A stretch of 64,000 bases of DNA, from NCBI RefSeq assembly GCF_012720115.1, contig NZ_VNWN01000007.1, positions 1-64,000 of the forward strand. Reading direction: 5' to 3'. The notes under the pieces are model-generated. The model was not told where the DNA came from. It did no database searches and worked only from the letters and a program-made list of their open reading frames with translations. Position 1 is the first letter of the stretch; every line of letters starts with the position of its first letter. Origin of the DNA: Sneathiella chinensis. Lineage in GTDB: Bacteria > Pseudomonadota > Alphaproteobacteria > Sneathiellales > Sneathiellaceae. Below, piece by piece: positions 1 to 9,024 of the stretch. The position numbers and the translations under genes are program-made.

Positions 1-1229
1 ATCACCCAGTCCTGATTGCCCGTTCCGGTCAGGGTCCAGTTCGACCCCGCATATTTCCTAAAAACACCGAAGCCGACATACTGGGACCCAATCAGGGAAA
101 CATCGAAGCTGTCATTCGTACCGCCGTTCAGAGCAAATGTATCAGGAGTGTCGTGGGCAACCACCCGCCCTGTGACAGTCGCCCCGGAATACAGATGGAA
201 CTCATTAACCCCGCCCGTAAAACGGACAGCATCACCACGGCCGTTACCACCCGCAATTCCACCAAGGTTCACGCTCGCCTTAAGGGTGCCGGAATTATGA
301 ACCCGAAGGTTTTGCCCCACGATGCCCGCGCCGCCCGGGACGTTCGCTTCCCGGCTCATCCCGCCGGTGATACTGCCCTGGTTGTTAATGACAATATTGT
401 CAGCGACAATTCCAGTCCCGCCAGTGGCACCGTCCCCCCCATATATCGAGGCACCATCTTCGTTGACAATGCTTCCGCCTGTCTGGACAATCCCGGCGCC
501 GCCATCGCCATCACGCCCCCCGGCATTTCCAAAACCACCGTCGCCGCCAATGATCTGACCGTAATTCTCGAAAGCACCAGCATTGGTCTGTAAAAGACCG
601 GCACCGCCATCGCCGCCCTGACCGCCCGAGATCGCTGACCAGCCCCCATCACCGCCGCGCCCACCGCGAAAAACACCAGCGGCATAGTTTGTCACATACA
701 TCTGATGGCTTGAATAGACTCCATGACCACCGGCACCGCCGCCGCCGCCGCCGCCGCCTGCTAAAGCTACATGACTTCCGTATCCCCCTTGGCCACCATT
801 TCCTCCATCACCGCCCCGCTGATCGCCATAATTTCCATAAGCCGCTGCCGCCGTGGGGAGGTTGACACCAATATATCCGCCGCCGCCGCCGCCGCCGCCG
901 CCGCTACCCATTACGGGGTCACTCTGCCCATCGCCCCCATGTCCGCCATTCTTGGCTCCATCGGTCCCGGCTGTACCAGCGGCCCCCCCTGGGGCTCCAG
1001 AGTCACTAAACCCGCCGGCTTGACCTGCCAGGCCAATCTCCCCGCCCTGCCCGCCGTCCCCGCCGTCATCTACCCCGACTTGGTCACCGACCCCACCGGC
1101 ACCACCACCTGCCAGCGCATATTGAGGAGAGGATAATCCAAGAATGCTCACGGTTGCCAACAAGGCAAGGCAATGACGCGTGTGAATGGACGCAAGACGG
1201 TTTGAGAAGATCACAGATGCTTTTTTCAT
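1..1229 (-). CDS. Glycine-rich autotransporter passenger, 3' end beyond window
   Basis: The minus strand is open from an ATG at 1229 to the window edge (409 codons, no stop). It starts with MKKASVIFSNRL, a long basic signal peptide with hydrophobic core and a likely cut after QYALA. The mature part is extremely rich in Gly, Asp and Asn (GGDGG, GGQGGDGG), has two poly-Gly runs at about residues 109-117 and 157-164, and then beta-helix-like text with N-x-G turns (VNEDGASIYGG, NNQGSITGG). The family pattern is a type V secretion passenger carried to the surface by a C-terminal barrel. The barrel would lie to the left and is not seen, so function is inferred. No function can be named for the passenger. 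Confidence 0.8.
   Translation of the reverse strand, partial: MKKASVIFSNRLASIHTRHCLALLATVSILGLSSPQYALAGGGAGGVGDQVGVDDGGDGGQGGEIGLAGQAGGFSDSGAPGGAAGTAGTDGAKNGGHGGDGQSDPVMGSGGGGGGGGGYIGVNLPTAAAAYGNYGDQRGGDGGNGGQGGYGSHVALAGGGGGGGGAGGHGVYSSHQMYVTNYAAGVFRGGRGGDGGWSAISGGQGGDGGAGLLQTNAGAFENYGQIIGGDGGFGNAGGRDGDGGAGIVQTGGSIVNEDGASIYGGDGATGGTGIVADNIVINNQGSITGGMSREANVPGGAGIVGQNLRVHNSGTLKASVNLGGIAGGNGRGDAVRFTGGVNEFHLYSGATVTGRVVAHDTPDTFALNGGTNDSFDVSLIGSQYVGFGVFRKYAGSNWTLTGTGNQDWV
736..758. repeat. GGC trinucleotide run encoding poly-Gly
   Basis: Uninterrupted CCG/GCC triplets encode a Gly run on the minus strand inside the autotransporter passenger. Gain or loss of units would keep the frame and change only the Gly tract length. 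Confidence 0.75.
877..904. repeat. Second GGC trinucleotide run encoding poly-Gly
   Basis: About nine consecutive triplets read as GGC codons on the minus strand, again inside the passenger. It is the longest simple repeat in the first kilobase. Confidence 0.75.
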
Positions 1230-1353
1230 GGAAAATCGCATTCCTTATATTGGCGAAAATTTCACCAATAAATACCACTATAACGAAAAACCCTTCAAAC
1301 GATTTTCTTGTTGTTTGTTAGAAAACCATCATTTTGATGGGGCCCTCCGCCCC

Positions 1354-1566
1354 CTAGAACGCCCAGCGAATGGTCACGGCCACCGCGTGGGAAATCTCAT
1401 CCGAGGCCACATCCCCCTGATAGGAGAGATCAAGCGCGGTATCCGCATTGAGGCCGAGCGTCACCCCGGCGCCAAGCCGCGCCCGGTTGCGGGACCGGTC
1501 CGGCCCGTTGATCAGGAAACCGCTGTCCGGTTGCAGCCCTGCCTTGCGTCCCTGCGCCCTGCGGGC
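1354..1566 (-). pseudogene. Orphan autotransporter beta-barrel C-terminus
   Basis: Reverse translation gives 70 residues ending VTIRWAF-stop, preceded by alternating polar and hydrophobic strands such as LGAGVTLGLNADTALDLSY. This is the last two to three strands of an autotransporter barrel and ends in the same WAF motif as the complete autotransporter at 21963-24995. An in-frame stop lies directly upstream (1567-1569) and there is no plausible start or passenger. It is therefore a decayed remnant, lying just upstream of the glycine-rich autotransporter and in the same orientation. A deletion or recombination between tandem autotransporter genes is a likely origin (inference). Confidence 0.7.
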
Positions 1567-1581
1567 CTAATAACGCGCAAT

Positions 1582-1608
1582 AAAAAAGGGCCGGCAAAGC
1601 CGACCCTT
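1582..1608 (-). terminator. Rho-independent terminator of the zeta inhibitor gene
   Basis: On the minus strand GGGTCGGC-TTT-GCCGGCCC forms an 8-bp stem (one G-T pair) followed by a six-T run. It lies 33 bp downstream of the stop codon at 1641. Confidence 0.8.
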
Positions 1609-1640
1609 CCTGATCCTTGTCTGATCAAATGATCTGACGA

Positions 1641-1964
1641 TCAGTTGCCCTTCTGGATTTGTTCCCGGGCAACATCAAGCAACTCGTCCATCTGCCGACG
1701 GATGCGGTGATCGGACATTTCCACATTCTTGGCATCCAGATCCTGACGGATCTTGCGGAACACATCCTCGTCGCCTTTTTCTTCCAGATCAGCGATGATC
1801 ACTTCCTTGGCATAGGCATCAACCGCCTCGCCGCTCAGGCCCATCAACTCGGCCGCCCATGCCCCCAGAAGCTTGTTCCGCCGTGCGGTCGCCTTGAATT
1901 CCAGATCACTGTCATGGACGAACTTGTTCTCTTGTGTTTTCTCGCGATCATCAAAACCTGACAT
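1641..1964 (-). CDS. DUF1476 / F1-ATPase inhibitor zeta subunit
   Basis: This 107-residue, highly charged, mostly helical protein starts MSGFDDREKTQENKF and matches the DUF1476 family, whose Paracoccus member is the zeta subunit that inhibits the alphaproteobacterial F1Fo-ATPase. The N-terminal segment (about residues 1-20) is the inhibitory region in the characterised protein and is well kept here, followed by the RRNKLLG..AA helix. No signal peptide or membrane segment is present, so it is cytosolic. It is a single-gene unit with its own terminator, divergent from purC. The family is nearly confined to Alphaproteobacteria, which supports the taxonomic call. Inhibition of ATP hydrolysis is known for Paracoccus and inferred here. 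Confidence 0.88.
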   Translation of the reverse strand: MSGFDDREKTQENKFVHDSDLEFKATARRNKLLGAWAAELMGLSGEAVDAYAKEVIIADLEEKGDEDVFRKIRQDLDAKNVEMSDHRIRRQMDELLDVAREQIQKGN

Positions 1965-2302
1965 ATTTGAGCCCTCAAAATTCCTCTAATATCACTGTAA
2001 TATAACAGCTTTTTGCCTGACAAACACCCCTGTCAACGGCTTCATAATGCTATATACATCTTACATGGCAACGATGCGAGAGCCTACACGGATTTTTTTT
2101 TATATTTAAGTGACTATTTCCTGACAGGAAATGTTGTGTTTGCAGCGCAACTGAACTATGTTCCGCATGAAATCGCCGGGAACGCTGGCGATCCTGCCGA
2201 ACAGGGACATTTCAGGCCCGATCCTGAACGAAAATTCACTGTTCGTCCTGTTGATATACGGGGCCGGCTGGTATTCCGGTCCCTCTTGTTGGAGTCGCAT
2301 CC
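1965..2302. other. Intergenic region upstream of purC
   Basis: This 338-bp spacer separates divergent genes. It has an AT-rich part (about 1980-2110, with a T9 run) that probably holds the promoters. I see no riboswitch-like fold, no clear operator and no convincing small gene. Confidence 0.5.
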
Positions 2303-3067
2303 ATGACACGCCGTAGACGCGTCTACGAAGGCAAGGCCAAGGTCCTTTTCGAAGGTCCCGAACCGGGCACACTCGTCCAGTATTTCAAAGATGACGCCAC
2401 CGCATTCAATGGCGAGAAAAAATCAACCGTGACCGGAAAGGGTGTCCTGAACAACCGTATTTCCGAACACCTGATGTCCCGCCTTGGCGAAATCGGAATC
2501 CAGAACCACTTCATCCGCCGCCTGAACATGCGCGAGCAACTGATCAAGGAAGTGGAAATCATTCCGGTTGAGGTGATCATCCGCAACATTGCTGCCGGCT
2601 CCATCTGTTCCCGCCTCGGGATCACCGAGGGAACCGCGCTGCCCCGGGCCATCATCGAATATTGCTTCAAGTCCGACGATTTGAACGATCCGCTGGTTTC
2701 CGAAGAGCATATCACCGCCTTTGGCTGGGCCACGCCGCAGGAACTGGATGAAATCATGAACCTGTCGCTGCGGGTCAACGATTTCCTGAGCGGTCTTTTC
2801 ACCGGCATCGGCATTCGTCTGGTGGACTTCAAGCTGGAATTCGGTCGCTATTATGATGGTGACGAAGTGCAGATCATCCTGGCCGACGAAATCAGCCCGG
2901 ACAACTGCCGTCTGTGGGACATGGCGACCAATGAAAAGCTCGACAAGGACCGCTTCAGACGTGACCTTGGCGGTGTCGAGGACGCCTATCAGGAAGTGGC
3001 GCGGCGCTTGGGTATTCTGCCCGAAGGCGGCCCCGGCGACCTGAAGGGCCCTTCTTCAATCCAATAA
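2303..3067 (+). CDS. purC: SAICAR synthase PurC
   Basis: The 254-residue product is phosphoribosylaminoimidazole-succinocarboxamide synthase, which joins aspartate to CAIR in de novo purine synthesis using ATP. The N-terminus carries the family signature YEGKAKVLF (residues 6-14), followed by [26 protein letters not shown] and the C-terminal [12 protein letters not shown] motif. Length is normal for the stand-alone bacterial enzyme. The ATG is preceded by a TTGTTGGAG Shine-Dalgarno stretch. It heads the purC-purS-purQ-purL cluster, but a strong terminator-like hairpin separates it from purS. Confidence 0.97.
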   Translation: MTRRRRVYEGKAKVLFEGPEPGTLVQYFKDDATAFNGEKKSTVTGKGVLNNRISEHLMSRLGEIGIQNHFIRRLNMREQLIKEVEIIPVEVIIRNIAAGSICSRLGITEGTALPRAIIEYCFKSDDLNDPLVSEEHITAFGWATPQELDEIMNLSLRVNDFLSGLFTGIGIRLVDFKLEFGRYYDGDEVQIILADEISPDNCRLWDMATNEKLDKDRFRRDLGGVEDAYQEVARRLGILPEGGPGDLKGPSSIQ

Positions 3068-3074
3068 ACTCCTC

Positions 3075-3100
3075 AAGGCGCAGCAATTGCGCCTTTTTTT
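3075..3100 (+). terminator. Terminator or attenuator between purC and purS
   Basis: AAGGCGCA-GCAAT-TGCGCCTT is a perfect 8-bp stem followed by a run of T residues, 8 bp after the purC stop and 26 bp before the purS start. It should stop or reduce read-through into purSQL. Confidence 0.85.
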
Positions 3101-3125
3101 TCTTGTCTACATAGGTAGAGAACAA

Positions 3126-3368
3126 ATGAAAGCTCGTGTAACCATTTCTTTGAAAAACGGTGTTCTGGATCCACAGGGGAAAGCCATTGCGCATGCCCTG
3201 CACGGCCTTGGTTTTGACAATGTCGGCGAGGTCCGTCAGGGGAAAGTGATTGAACTGGACCTTGGGGATATTGCCGCCGCGGACGCTCCGGCGGAAGTCG
3301 AGAAAATGTGTACGCAGTTGCTGGCCAATACAGTGATCGAAAACTACGAATTCGAACTGCTGGACTAA
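3126..3368 (+). CDS. purS: FGAM synthase subunit PurS
   Basis: PurS is the small (80 residues here) structural subunit of the three-part formylglycinamidine ribonucleotide synthase. MKARVTISLKNGVLDPQGKAIAHAL at the N-terminus is the family signature, and GFDNVGEVRQGKVIELD follows. I chose ATG 3126 because it gives the usual N-terminus; the frame is open further upstream, but that extension overlaps the terminator. It is 26 bp upstream of purQ and of normal length. PurS bridges PurQ and PurL so that ammonia passes between them (known for the family). Confidence 0.95.
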   Translation: MKARVTISLKNGVLDPQGKAIAHALHGLGFDNVGEVRQGKVIELDLGDIAAADAPAEVEKMCTQLLANTVIENYEFELLD

Positions 3369-3394
3369 CGCTTTTTGTCAAGGAGACAGACGAT

Positions 3395-4084
3395 ATGAAA
3401 GCGGCTGTAATTGTTTTTCCGGGATCGAACTGCGACCGCGACATGAAGGTGGCGATCGAACAGTCCCTCGGCACCCCGGCACACATGGTCTGGCACGGTG
3501 ACAGCGACCTTCCCGATGTGGACCTGATTGCCATTCCGGGCGGTTTTTCCTATGGCGACTACCTGCGCTGCGGCGCCATTGCCGGAAATTCCCCCATCAT
3601 GCGCGAAGTGGTAAAACGCGCCGCCTCTGGCACACCTGTTCTTGCGGTCTGCAACGGCTTCCAGATTGCCACCGAAACCGGCATGCTGCCGGGTGCCCTG
3701 CTGCGCAATGCCAACCAGAAATTCATCTGCAAGGATGTGGACCTGAAAGTGGTTGGCGAGAACAAGCGCTTTTCCGGTGCCTTTGCCTCCGGTCAGGTTG
3801 TCCGTTTCCCGGTCGCCCATCATGACGGCAACTATTTCGCCGATGATGAAACACTGGCCCGCCTTGAAGGCGAAGGACTGGTGGCGTTCAAGTATGCCGA
3901 TGCAAACGGCGAGGTTTCCGATGCGACCAACATCAACGGGTCCCGCAACAATATCGCCGGTATCTATAACGAGGCGGGCAATATCCTTGGCCTGATGCCG
4001 CACCCGGAACGCCTGATCAGCGAACAGCTTGGCGGCACCGACGGCAAACTCTTCTTCGACAATCTCGTTAATTCCCTGAATTGA
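3395..4084 (+). CDS. purQ: FGAM synthase glutaminase subunit PurQ
   Basis: The 229-residue class I glutamine amidotransferase supplies ammonia to PurL. The nucleophile is Cys86 in VLAVCNGFQ, with the His203-Glu205 pair in MPHPERL completing the triad. The oxyanion region [17 protein letters not shown] is intact. The start at ATG 3395 follows an AAGGAG Shine-Dalgarno sequence with 9-bp spacing; a longer open frame upstream overlaps purS and is not used. The stop overlaps the TTG start of purL by four bases, so the two are translationally coupled. Confidence 0.96.
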   Translation: MKAAVIVFPGSNCDRDMKVAIEQSLGTPAHMVWHGDSDLPDVDLIAIPGGFSYGDYLRCGAIAGNSPIMREVVKRAASGTPVLAVCNGFQIATETGMLPGALLRNANQKFICKDVDLKVVGENKRFSGAFASGQVVRFPVAHHDGNYFADDETLARLEGEGLVAFKYADANGEVSDATNINGSRNNIAGIYNEAGNILGLMPHPERLISEQLGGTDGKLFFDNLVNSLN

Positions 4085-6291
4085 GTGCAAAAATGACGGA
4101 AATCACCAAAGAAATCGTTGCTGAGCATGGTTTGTCGGAAAGCGAGTATGAGCGGGTTCTGGAAATTCTGGGCCGCGAACCGAACCTGACAGAACTGGGC
4201 ATCTTCTCCGTGATGTGGAGCGAGCACTGCTCCTACAAATCCTCAAAGAAATGGCTAAAAACCCTGCCGACAGAGGCCCCGTGGGTCATTTGCGGCCCCG
4301 GCGAGAATGCCGGTGTGGTCGATATCGGCGATGGTCAGGCTGCCATTTTCAAGATGGAAAGCCACAACCACCCCTCCTATATCGAGCCTTATCAGGGCGC
4401 GGCAACCGGCGTTGGCGGCATCCTGCGTGACGTGTTCACCATGGGCGCCCGCCCCGTTGCCAACATGAACGCCCTGCGTTTTGGCCGTCCCGATCATCCG
4501 AAAACCCGCCATCTGGTCAGCGGTGTTGTGTCCGGCATTGGCGGATATGGCAACTGCATGGGCATTCCCACCGTGGGCGGCGAAACCAACTTCCACGCCT
4601 CCTATGACGGGAATATTCTGGTCAACGCCATGACCGTCGGTATTGCGGATACGGACAAGATTTTCTATTCCGCCGCTGCCGGTATCGGCAACCCGGTTGT
4701 CTATGTGGGCTCCAAAACCGGCCGTGACGGCATTCACGGGGCCACCATGGCCTCTGCGGAATTTGACGATGACAGCGAAGAAAAGCGTCCTACCGTGCAG
4801 GTCGGTGACCCGTTCACCGAAAAACTGCTGCTGGAAGCCTGCCTTGAACTGATGGCAACGGACGCCATTGTGGCCATTCAGGACATGGGCGCAGCGGGTC
4901 TCACCTCCTCCTCCTTCGAGATGGCCGACAAGGGCGGCGTGGGCATCCAGATCGATCTGGACAATGTTCCCATGCGCGAGGAAGGCATGACCCCGTATGA
5001 AATCATGCTGTCCGAAAGTCAGGAACGGATGCTGATGATCCTGAAACCCGGCCGCGAGGACGAAGCCCGTGCCATTTTCGAAAAATGGGAACTGGATTTC
5101 GCCGTCATCGGCAAGGTGACAGACACCGGTAAAATGGTTCTGACCATGCATGGTGACATTGTGGCTGACCTGCCAGTGGCACCGCTTGCGGATTCCGCCC
5201 CGGAATATGACCGGCCGTGGGTCAAGACAGAGGCTCCCGCCCCGCTGAAGGCAGATACCCTGCCCGTTCCGGCGGACCTTGGCAAAACCCTTCTTAACCT
5301 CATGGGCTCCTCCGAGATTGCCAGCCGTAAATGGATCTGGGAACAGTATGACCACATGGTCATGGGGGACACCATCCAGCGGCCGGGCGGCGATGCGGCG
5401 GTTGTTCGTGTGCACGGGACCGACAAGGCCCTTGCCATCACCACCGACTGTACCCCGCGTTATTGCTATGCCGATCCGGAAACCGGCGGTGCGCAGGCCG
5501 TGGCCGAAACATGGCGCAACCTGACCGCCACCGGTGCCGATCCGCTGGCCATCACCGATTGCATGAATTTCGGCAACCCGGAACGCCCCGAGATCATGGG
5601 GCAGTTTGTCGGCTGTATTGCCGGCATGAAGGCGGCCTGTAACGCCCTTGACTACCCGGTCGTGTCCGGCAACGTGTCTCTTTACAACGAGACAAACGGC
5701 ACCGGCATTCACCCGACACCTGCCATCGGCGGTATTGGTCTGCTGAAACAGTCCAGCCACATGTCCACCATCGCCTTCAAGGCGGACGGGGAAACCATCC
5801 TGCTGGTTGGCGAGACCACCGATAACATGGGTCAGACCATCTATCTTCGCGAAATTGAAGGCCGCGAGGAAGGGGCCCCTCCGGCGATCAATCTGGAACA
5901 GGAACGTCGCAACGGCGATTTCGTCCGGGCCTCCATTCAGGCCGGTCTGGTGACGGCCAGCCATGACATTTCCGACGGCGGCCTCGCGGTCGCCCTGTCT
6001 GAAATGGCTCTTGCCGGGGACCGGGGTGCCACGATCACTCTTGAGGACAGCCTGCCTGCCCATGCGGCCCTTTTTGCCGAGGATCAGGCCCGTTATGTGA
6101 TCACCGCAACCGCGGAAAACGCACAAACTCTGCTTGAAAACGCGAAAAAGGCGGATGTCCCCCTTCAAATTCTCGGGACAACCGGTCATAATGAATTGAA
6201 AGTAACAGGCATGCTGGCCATATCTGTATCAGATATTCGTCAGGTTCACAGTCAATGGCTGCCAGACCTGATGACCGTGCCGGGCCATTAA
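4081..6291 (+). CDS. purL: FGAM synthase large subunit PurL (small type)
   Basis: PurL makes FGAM from FGAR, ATP and ammonia. At about 735 residues it is the small form that needs separate PurS and PurQ, unlike the roughly 1300-residue enterobacterial fusion. Recognisable segments are [13 protein letters not shown] near residue 45, [23 protein letters not shown] (ATP-binding face), [16 protein letters not shown], and the second-half [12 protein letters not shown] and [16 protein letters not shown]. Translation starts either at TTG 4081, overlapping the purQ stop, or at ATG 4093; both are in frame. Neighbours and coupling fix its role in purine synthesis. Confidence 0.96.
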   Translation: MSAKMTEITKEIVAEHGLSESEYERVLEILGREPNLTELGIFSVMWSEHCSYKSSKKWLKTLPTEAPWVICGPGENAGVVDIGDGQAAIFKMESHNHPSYIEPYQGAATGVGGILRDVFTMGARPVANMNALRFGRPDHPKTRHLVSGVVSGIGGYGNCMGIPTVGGETNFHASYDGNILVNAMTVGIADTDKIFYSAAAGIGNPVVYVGSKTGRDGIHGATMASAEFDDDSEEKRPTVQVGDPFTEKLLLEACLELMATDAIVAIQDMGAAGLTSSSFEMADKGGVGIQIDLDNVPMREEGMTPYEIMLSESQERMLMILKPGREDEARAIFEKWELDFAVIGKVTDTGKMVLTMHGDIVADLPVAPLADSAPEYDRPWVKTEAPAPLKADTLPVPADLGKTLLNLMGSSEIASRKWIWEQYDHMVMGDTIQRPGGDAAVVRVHGTDKALAITTDCTPRYCYADPETGGAQAVAETWRNLTATGADPLAITDCMNFGNPERPEIMGQFVGCIAGMKAACNALDYPVVSGNVSLYNETNGTGIHPTPAIGGIGLLKQSSHMSTIAFKADGETILLVGETTDNMGQTIYLREIEGREEGAPPAINLEQERRNGDFVRASIQAGLVTASHDISDGGLAVALSEMALAGDRGATITLEDSLPAHAALFAEDQARYVITATAENAQTLLENAKKADVPLQILGTTGHNELKVTGMLAISVSDIRQVHSQWLPDLMTVPGH

Positions 6292-6307
6292 GCAGGAGTA
6301 TGAGTGC

Positions 6308-6544
6308 ATGGCAATGGACGCAGGTGAAATTGAACGCATGATTTGCGAGGGCATTCCCGGTGCAAAAGTCACCATCACCGATCTTCGTGGTGATGGTGAT
6401 CATTACGCCGCCCTTGTCGTGTCGGAGGCCTTTGAAGGCCTTCCCCGTGTGCGTCAGCATCAGATGGTGTATGAAGCGCTGAAAGGAAAGATGGGGGATG
6501 ACCTCCATGCCTTGGCGCTGCAGACATCCGTTCCAAAAGACTGA
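6308..6544 (+). CDS. bolA: BolA family protein
   Basis: This 78-residue BolA-like protein has the class II helix-turn fold: VTITDLRGDGDHYAALVVSEAF then LPRVRQHQMVYEALKGKM. The conserved His in RQHQMVY, a [2Fe-2S] ligand in BolA-glutaredoxin heterodimers, is present. The ATG at 6308 follows a GCAGGAG ribosome site. It sits 16 bp after purL and 31 bp before the monothiol glutaredoxin gene, the usual BolA/Grx4 pairing in Alphaproteobacteria. Together they probably act in Fe-S cluster trafficking and iron sensing (known for the families, inferred here). Confidence 0.92.
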   Translation: MAMDAGEIERMICEGIPGAKVTITDLRGDGDHYAALVVSEAFEGLPRVRQHQMVYEALKGKMGDDLHALALQTSVPKD

Positions 6545-6575
6545 ACTGAATTTTTAGATTAAAAAGGACGTGTAA

Positions 6576-6914
6576 ATGCTTGATCAAGCGACTGAAGAAC
6601 GCATCAAACAGGAAATCTCCTCGAATGATGTTGTGTTGTTCATGAAGGGCACAGCCATTTTCCCGCAATGCGGATTTTCCGCAACCGCGGTGCAGATCCT
6701 CTCTCACCTCAACGTCAAGTTCAACGGTATCGACGTCCTGAGTGATCCGAGCATTCGCGAAGGTATCAAGGCCTTCAGCCAGTGGCCTACCATCCCGCAG
6801 CTTTATGTGAAGGGTGAATTCATTGGCGGCTGCGATATCATGCGCGAAATGTTTGAAACCGGTGAATTGCAGTCCCTTCTGGAAGAAAAGAACGTGGCTC
6901 TGGCCTCTGCCTGA
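6576..6914 (+). CDS. grxD: Monothiol glutaredoxin, Grx4 type
   Basis: The 112-residue protein is a CGFS monothiol glutaredoxin: the active site is Cys32-Gly-Phe-Ser in [14 protein letters not shown]. The glutathione-binding parts [27 protein letters not shown] and the WPT cis-Pro segment are intact. Such proteins bind a [2Fe-2S] cluster as homodimers or with BolA and pass it to apo-proteins. The RBS is AAAGGACGTG before ATG 6576. A strong terminator follows at 6942, so it probably ends the transcription unit that begins at purS. Confidence 0.95.
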   Translation: MLDQATEERIKQEISSNDVVLFMKGTAIFPQCGFSATAVQILSHLNVKFNGIDVLSDPSIREGIKAFSQWPTIPQLYVKGEFIGGCDIMREMFETGELQSLLEEKNVALASA

Positions 6915-6941
6915 TTTCTTCCGGTTCCGAATGCGATGAAG

Positions 6942-6970
6942 CGGCGCCCCTGTGGCGCCGTTTCCGTTTT
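6942..6970 (+). terminator. Rho-independent terminator after grxD
   Basis: CGGCGCC-CCTGT-GGCGCCG is a perfect 7-bp GC stem followed by TTTCCGTTTT, 28 bp after the grxD stop. Confidence 0.8.
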
Positions 6971-7051
6971 ACGGCACCCGCCTCCTGATCCATACTCCCC
7001 GGATCGACAATTCCCTGAACATCCCTGTTCCCCAGAAAAGAAAGACACGCA

Positions 7052-7927
7052 ATGACAAAGGTGGCCTTTATCGGTATCGGCAATATGGGGTTTGGCATGG
7101 CGTCCCGCCTGATGGACGCGGGCCATGACCTGACGGTTTACAATCGGACGGCGGAAAAGGCCGCCCCGCTGGTCGAGGCCGGCGCCCGACTGGCCAGCAG
7201 CCCCCATGACGCCGCAAAAGATGCCGAGGTCATCATGACCATGCTCGGGGATGACGACGCCTGCCGCACCGTCTGGCACGGCGAGGATGGTATTCTCAGC
7301 GGTCCGCTCCGCCCCGATGCTGTCGCCATTGAATGCTCCACCTTGTCTTACGAGTGGATACTGGAACATGCCCGCCTTGTTGAGAAGGCCGGCCCGGCTT
7401 TTCTGGACTGCCCTGTAAACGGTGTCCCGGCGCAAGCGGTCAGCGGGGATTTGATGCTGCTTCTTGGCGGGAACAAGGACCTGATTGCCCGCCTTCAGGA
7501 TATTCTGAAGCCTCTTTCCTCCAGCCAGCGGCATTTCGGCGGCATCGGTGCCGGGACCGCGTTCAAGCTGATCGTCAACCTGATGAGTTCGGTTCAGATA
7601 CAGGCCCTTGCCGAAGGATTGTACGCGGCGGACAAGGCCGGACTGGATCTGGAAACCGTGGTCCAGACCCTCGGCGACAGTGCCTGCGGCAGCGATCAGG
7701 TAAAACGAAACGGCCCCGTCATGCTGGCCGGAAAGTTTGATGAGAACGTTACCTTTGCAGCAAAGTGGCGTCTCAAGGATACGCGCTATGCCGTTGATTT
7801 TGAAAAGAGTGTTGGCTTCAACCCCGGCCTGGGGATCGAGACACTGAACCGGCTTCAACAGTTGGTGGATGACGGGTTCGGCAACTCCAACGGGGCCCGG
7901 GTGATCGAGACCCTGCAAAAGGACTAG
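7052..7927 (+). CDS. NAD(P)-dependent beta-hydroxyacid dehydrogenase family protein
   Basis: The 291-residue product belongs to the 3-hydroxyisobutyrate dehydrogenase / 6-phosphogluconate dehydrogenase-like family. The N-terminal Rossmann motif is GIGNMGFGMA (residues 7-16) with VYNRT next, typical of NADP-preferring members. The substrate-binding DCPVNGVPAQAVSGDL and the GIGAGTAFKLIVNLM helix with the family catalytic Lys position are present. The exact substrate cannot be read from the sequence; hydroxyisobutyrate, tartronate semialdehyde and glyoxylate-type reductases share these motifs. It is 60 bp upstream of an HSL-type esterase gene on the same strand. Confidence 0.88.
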   Translation: MTKVAFIGIGNMGFGMASRLMDAGHDLTVYNRTAEKAAPLVEAGARLASSPHDAAKDAEVIMTMLGDDDACRTVWHGEDGILSGPLRPDAVAIECSTLSYEWILEHARLVEKAGPAFLDCPVNGVPAQAVSGDLMLLLGGNKDLIARLQDILKPLSSSQRHFGGIGAGTAFKLIVNLMSSVQIQALAEGLYAADKAGLDLETVVQTLGDSACGSDQVKRNGPVMLAGKFDENVTFAAKWRLKDTRYAVDFEKSVGFNPGLGIETLNRLQQLVDDGFGNSNGARVIETLQKD

Positions 7928-7987
7928 GCGCGTTTTTCCAATTTGGATATGCTCGGCATGCTATCGCATCGTTTATCCGGGGAACTC

Positions 7988-9019
7988 ATGAGTCAGCAGC
8001 TTCTTGTCAAAATCCTGTCCTCCATTCCGGGCGGCGTCTTTAACCTTGTCTATCTTGGGCGGCGCGTCCGGGGCGATGGCATCATCCTCAATACCAAGGC
8101 GCAGTTCCTGTGCCGGGTGGTGGAAAAGCAAACCGTTCCCATCGAACAGGAAACCGTTGAAAACGCCCGTGAACAGATCGAAAACCTGTCCGCCCTGCTG
8201 GCTGGCGATCCGGTCCATATGGCCGACGTTCAGGATTTCAGCATTCCGGGTCCGGCCGGGGATATCCCGGTGCGGCTGTATCGACCGGCTTCCGCTCCGT
8301 CTCCCTCGCCTGTATTGGTGGGCTATCACGGCGGCGGCTTCATTCGCGGCTCTATCGCCAGTCATGACGGCCTGTTCCGGCGGCTGGCGGCCTATGGCGG
8401 GTTTTGTGTTCTGTCGGTGGACTATCGCCTTGCGCCGGAACATCGCTATCCTGCAGCAGTGGATGATGCCTATGCCGCGCTTCGCTGGGTGCAGGAACAT
8501 GGCGCCGAGCGGGGCCTTGATCCAGACCGGGTGGCCGTTGGCGGCGACAGTTCCGGCGGCAATCTGGCGGCGGTTGCCTGTCAGGATGCCAAGCGCCACG
8601 GCACGCCCCAACCCCTTTGCCAGCTTTTGATGTATCCCACCACCGATGCCAATTTCACAGCCGAAAGCCATGACCGCTTTGCCAACGGCTTTTTCCTGAC
8701 GAAAGACCGCATGCACTGGTACCGGGACAATTACCTGTCCGCCCCCGCCGAGATCAACGAAGTGCGCGCCTCCCCCGGTCTTGAAACCGATCTGGCCGGT
8801 CTTGCCCCGGCACTGGTGATCACCGCCGGATTTGATCCTCTTCGGGATGAGGCGGAAAGTTACGCCCGTGCCCTGAAAGAGGCGGGCGTTCCCATGGGCA
8901 TCCTCCGTTTTGAAGGCATGGTTCACGGCTTCATGTCCCTGACCGGCCTGTTCCCCGAAGCAGAAAAAGCCCTCAAAACCGCCGCAGAAACCCTCAAAAA
9001 CCGTTTATTTACAGAGTAA
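7988..9019 (+). CDS. Alpha/beta hydrolase, hormone-sensitive lipase family esterase
   Basis: This is a 343-residue cytosolic esterase. YHGGGFIRGS is the oxyanion HGGG motif and GGDSSGGNLA holds the nucleophile Ser; the Asp (FDPLRDEAESYA) and His (MVHGFMSLTG) of the triad lie at the C-terminus. These define the bacterial HSL (family IV) esterases. I chose ATG 7988, preceded by GGGGAACTC, over the in-frame TTG at 7943, which has no ribosome site. It overlaps nothing and is followed after 5 bp by the gate-domain protein, so the two are probably co-transcribed. The natural ester is unknown. Confidence 0.88.
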   Translation: MSQQLLVKILSSIPGGVFNLVYLGRRVRGDGIILNTKAQFLCRVVEKQTVPIEQETVENAREQIENLSALLAGDPVHMADVQDFSIPGPAGDIPVRLYRPASAPSPSPVLVGYHGGGFIRGSIASHDGLFRRLAAYGGFCVLSVDYRLAPEHRYPAAVDDAYAALRWVQEHGAERGLDPDRVAVGGDSSGGNLAAVACQDAKRHGTPQPLCQLLMYPTTDANFTAESHDRFANGFFLTKDRMHWYRDNYLSAPAEINEVRASPGLETDLAGLAPALVITAGFDPLRDEAESYARALKEAGVPMGILRFEGMVHGFMSLTGLFPEAEKALKTAAETLKNRLFTE

Positions 9020-9024
9020 CCGAT

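Noticed and set aside
736-904. GGC triplet runs as regulatory phase-variation tract
   Set aside because: Units are triplets inside a coding region, so slippage cannot switch the frame on or off; only Gly length could change.
4255-6189. Long open frame (about 640 codons) antisense to purL
   Set aside because: It is a frame complementary to a highly conserved enzyme gene in GC-rich DNA, has no recognisable domain and no ribosome site; such antisense frames are expected from codon bias.
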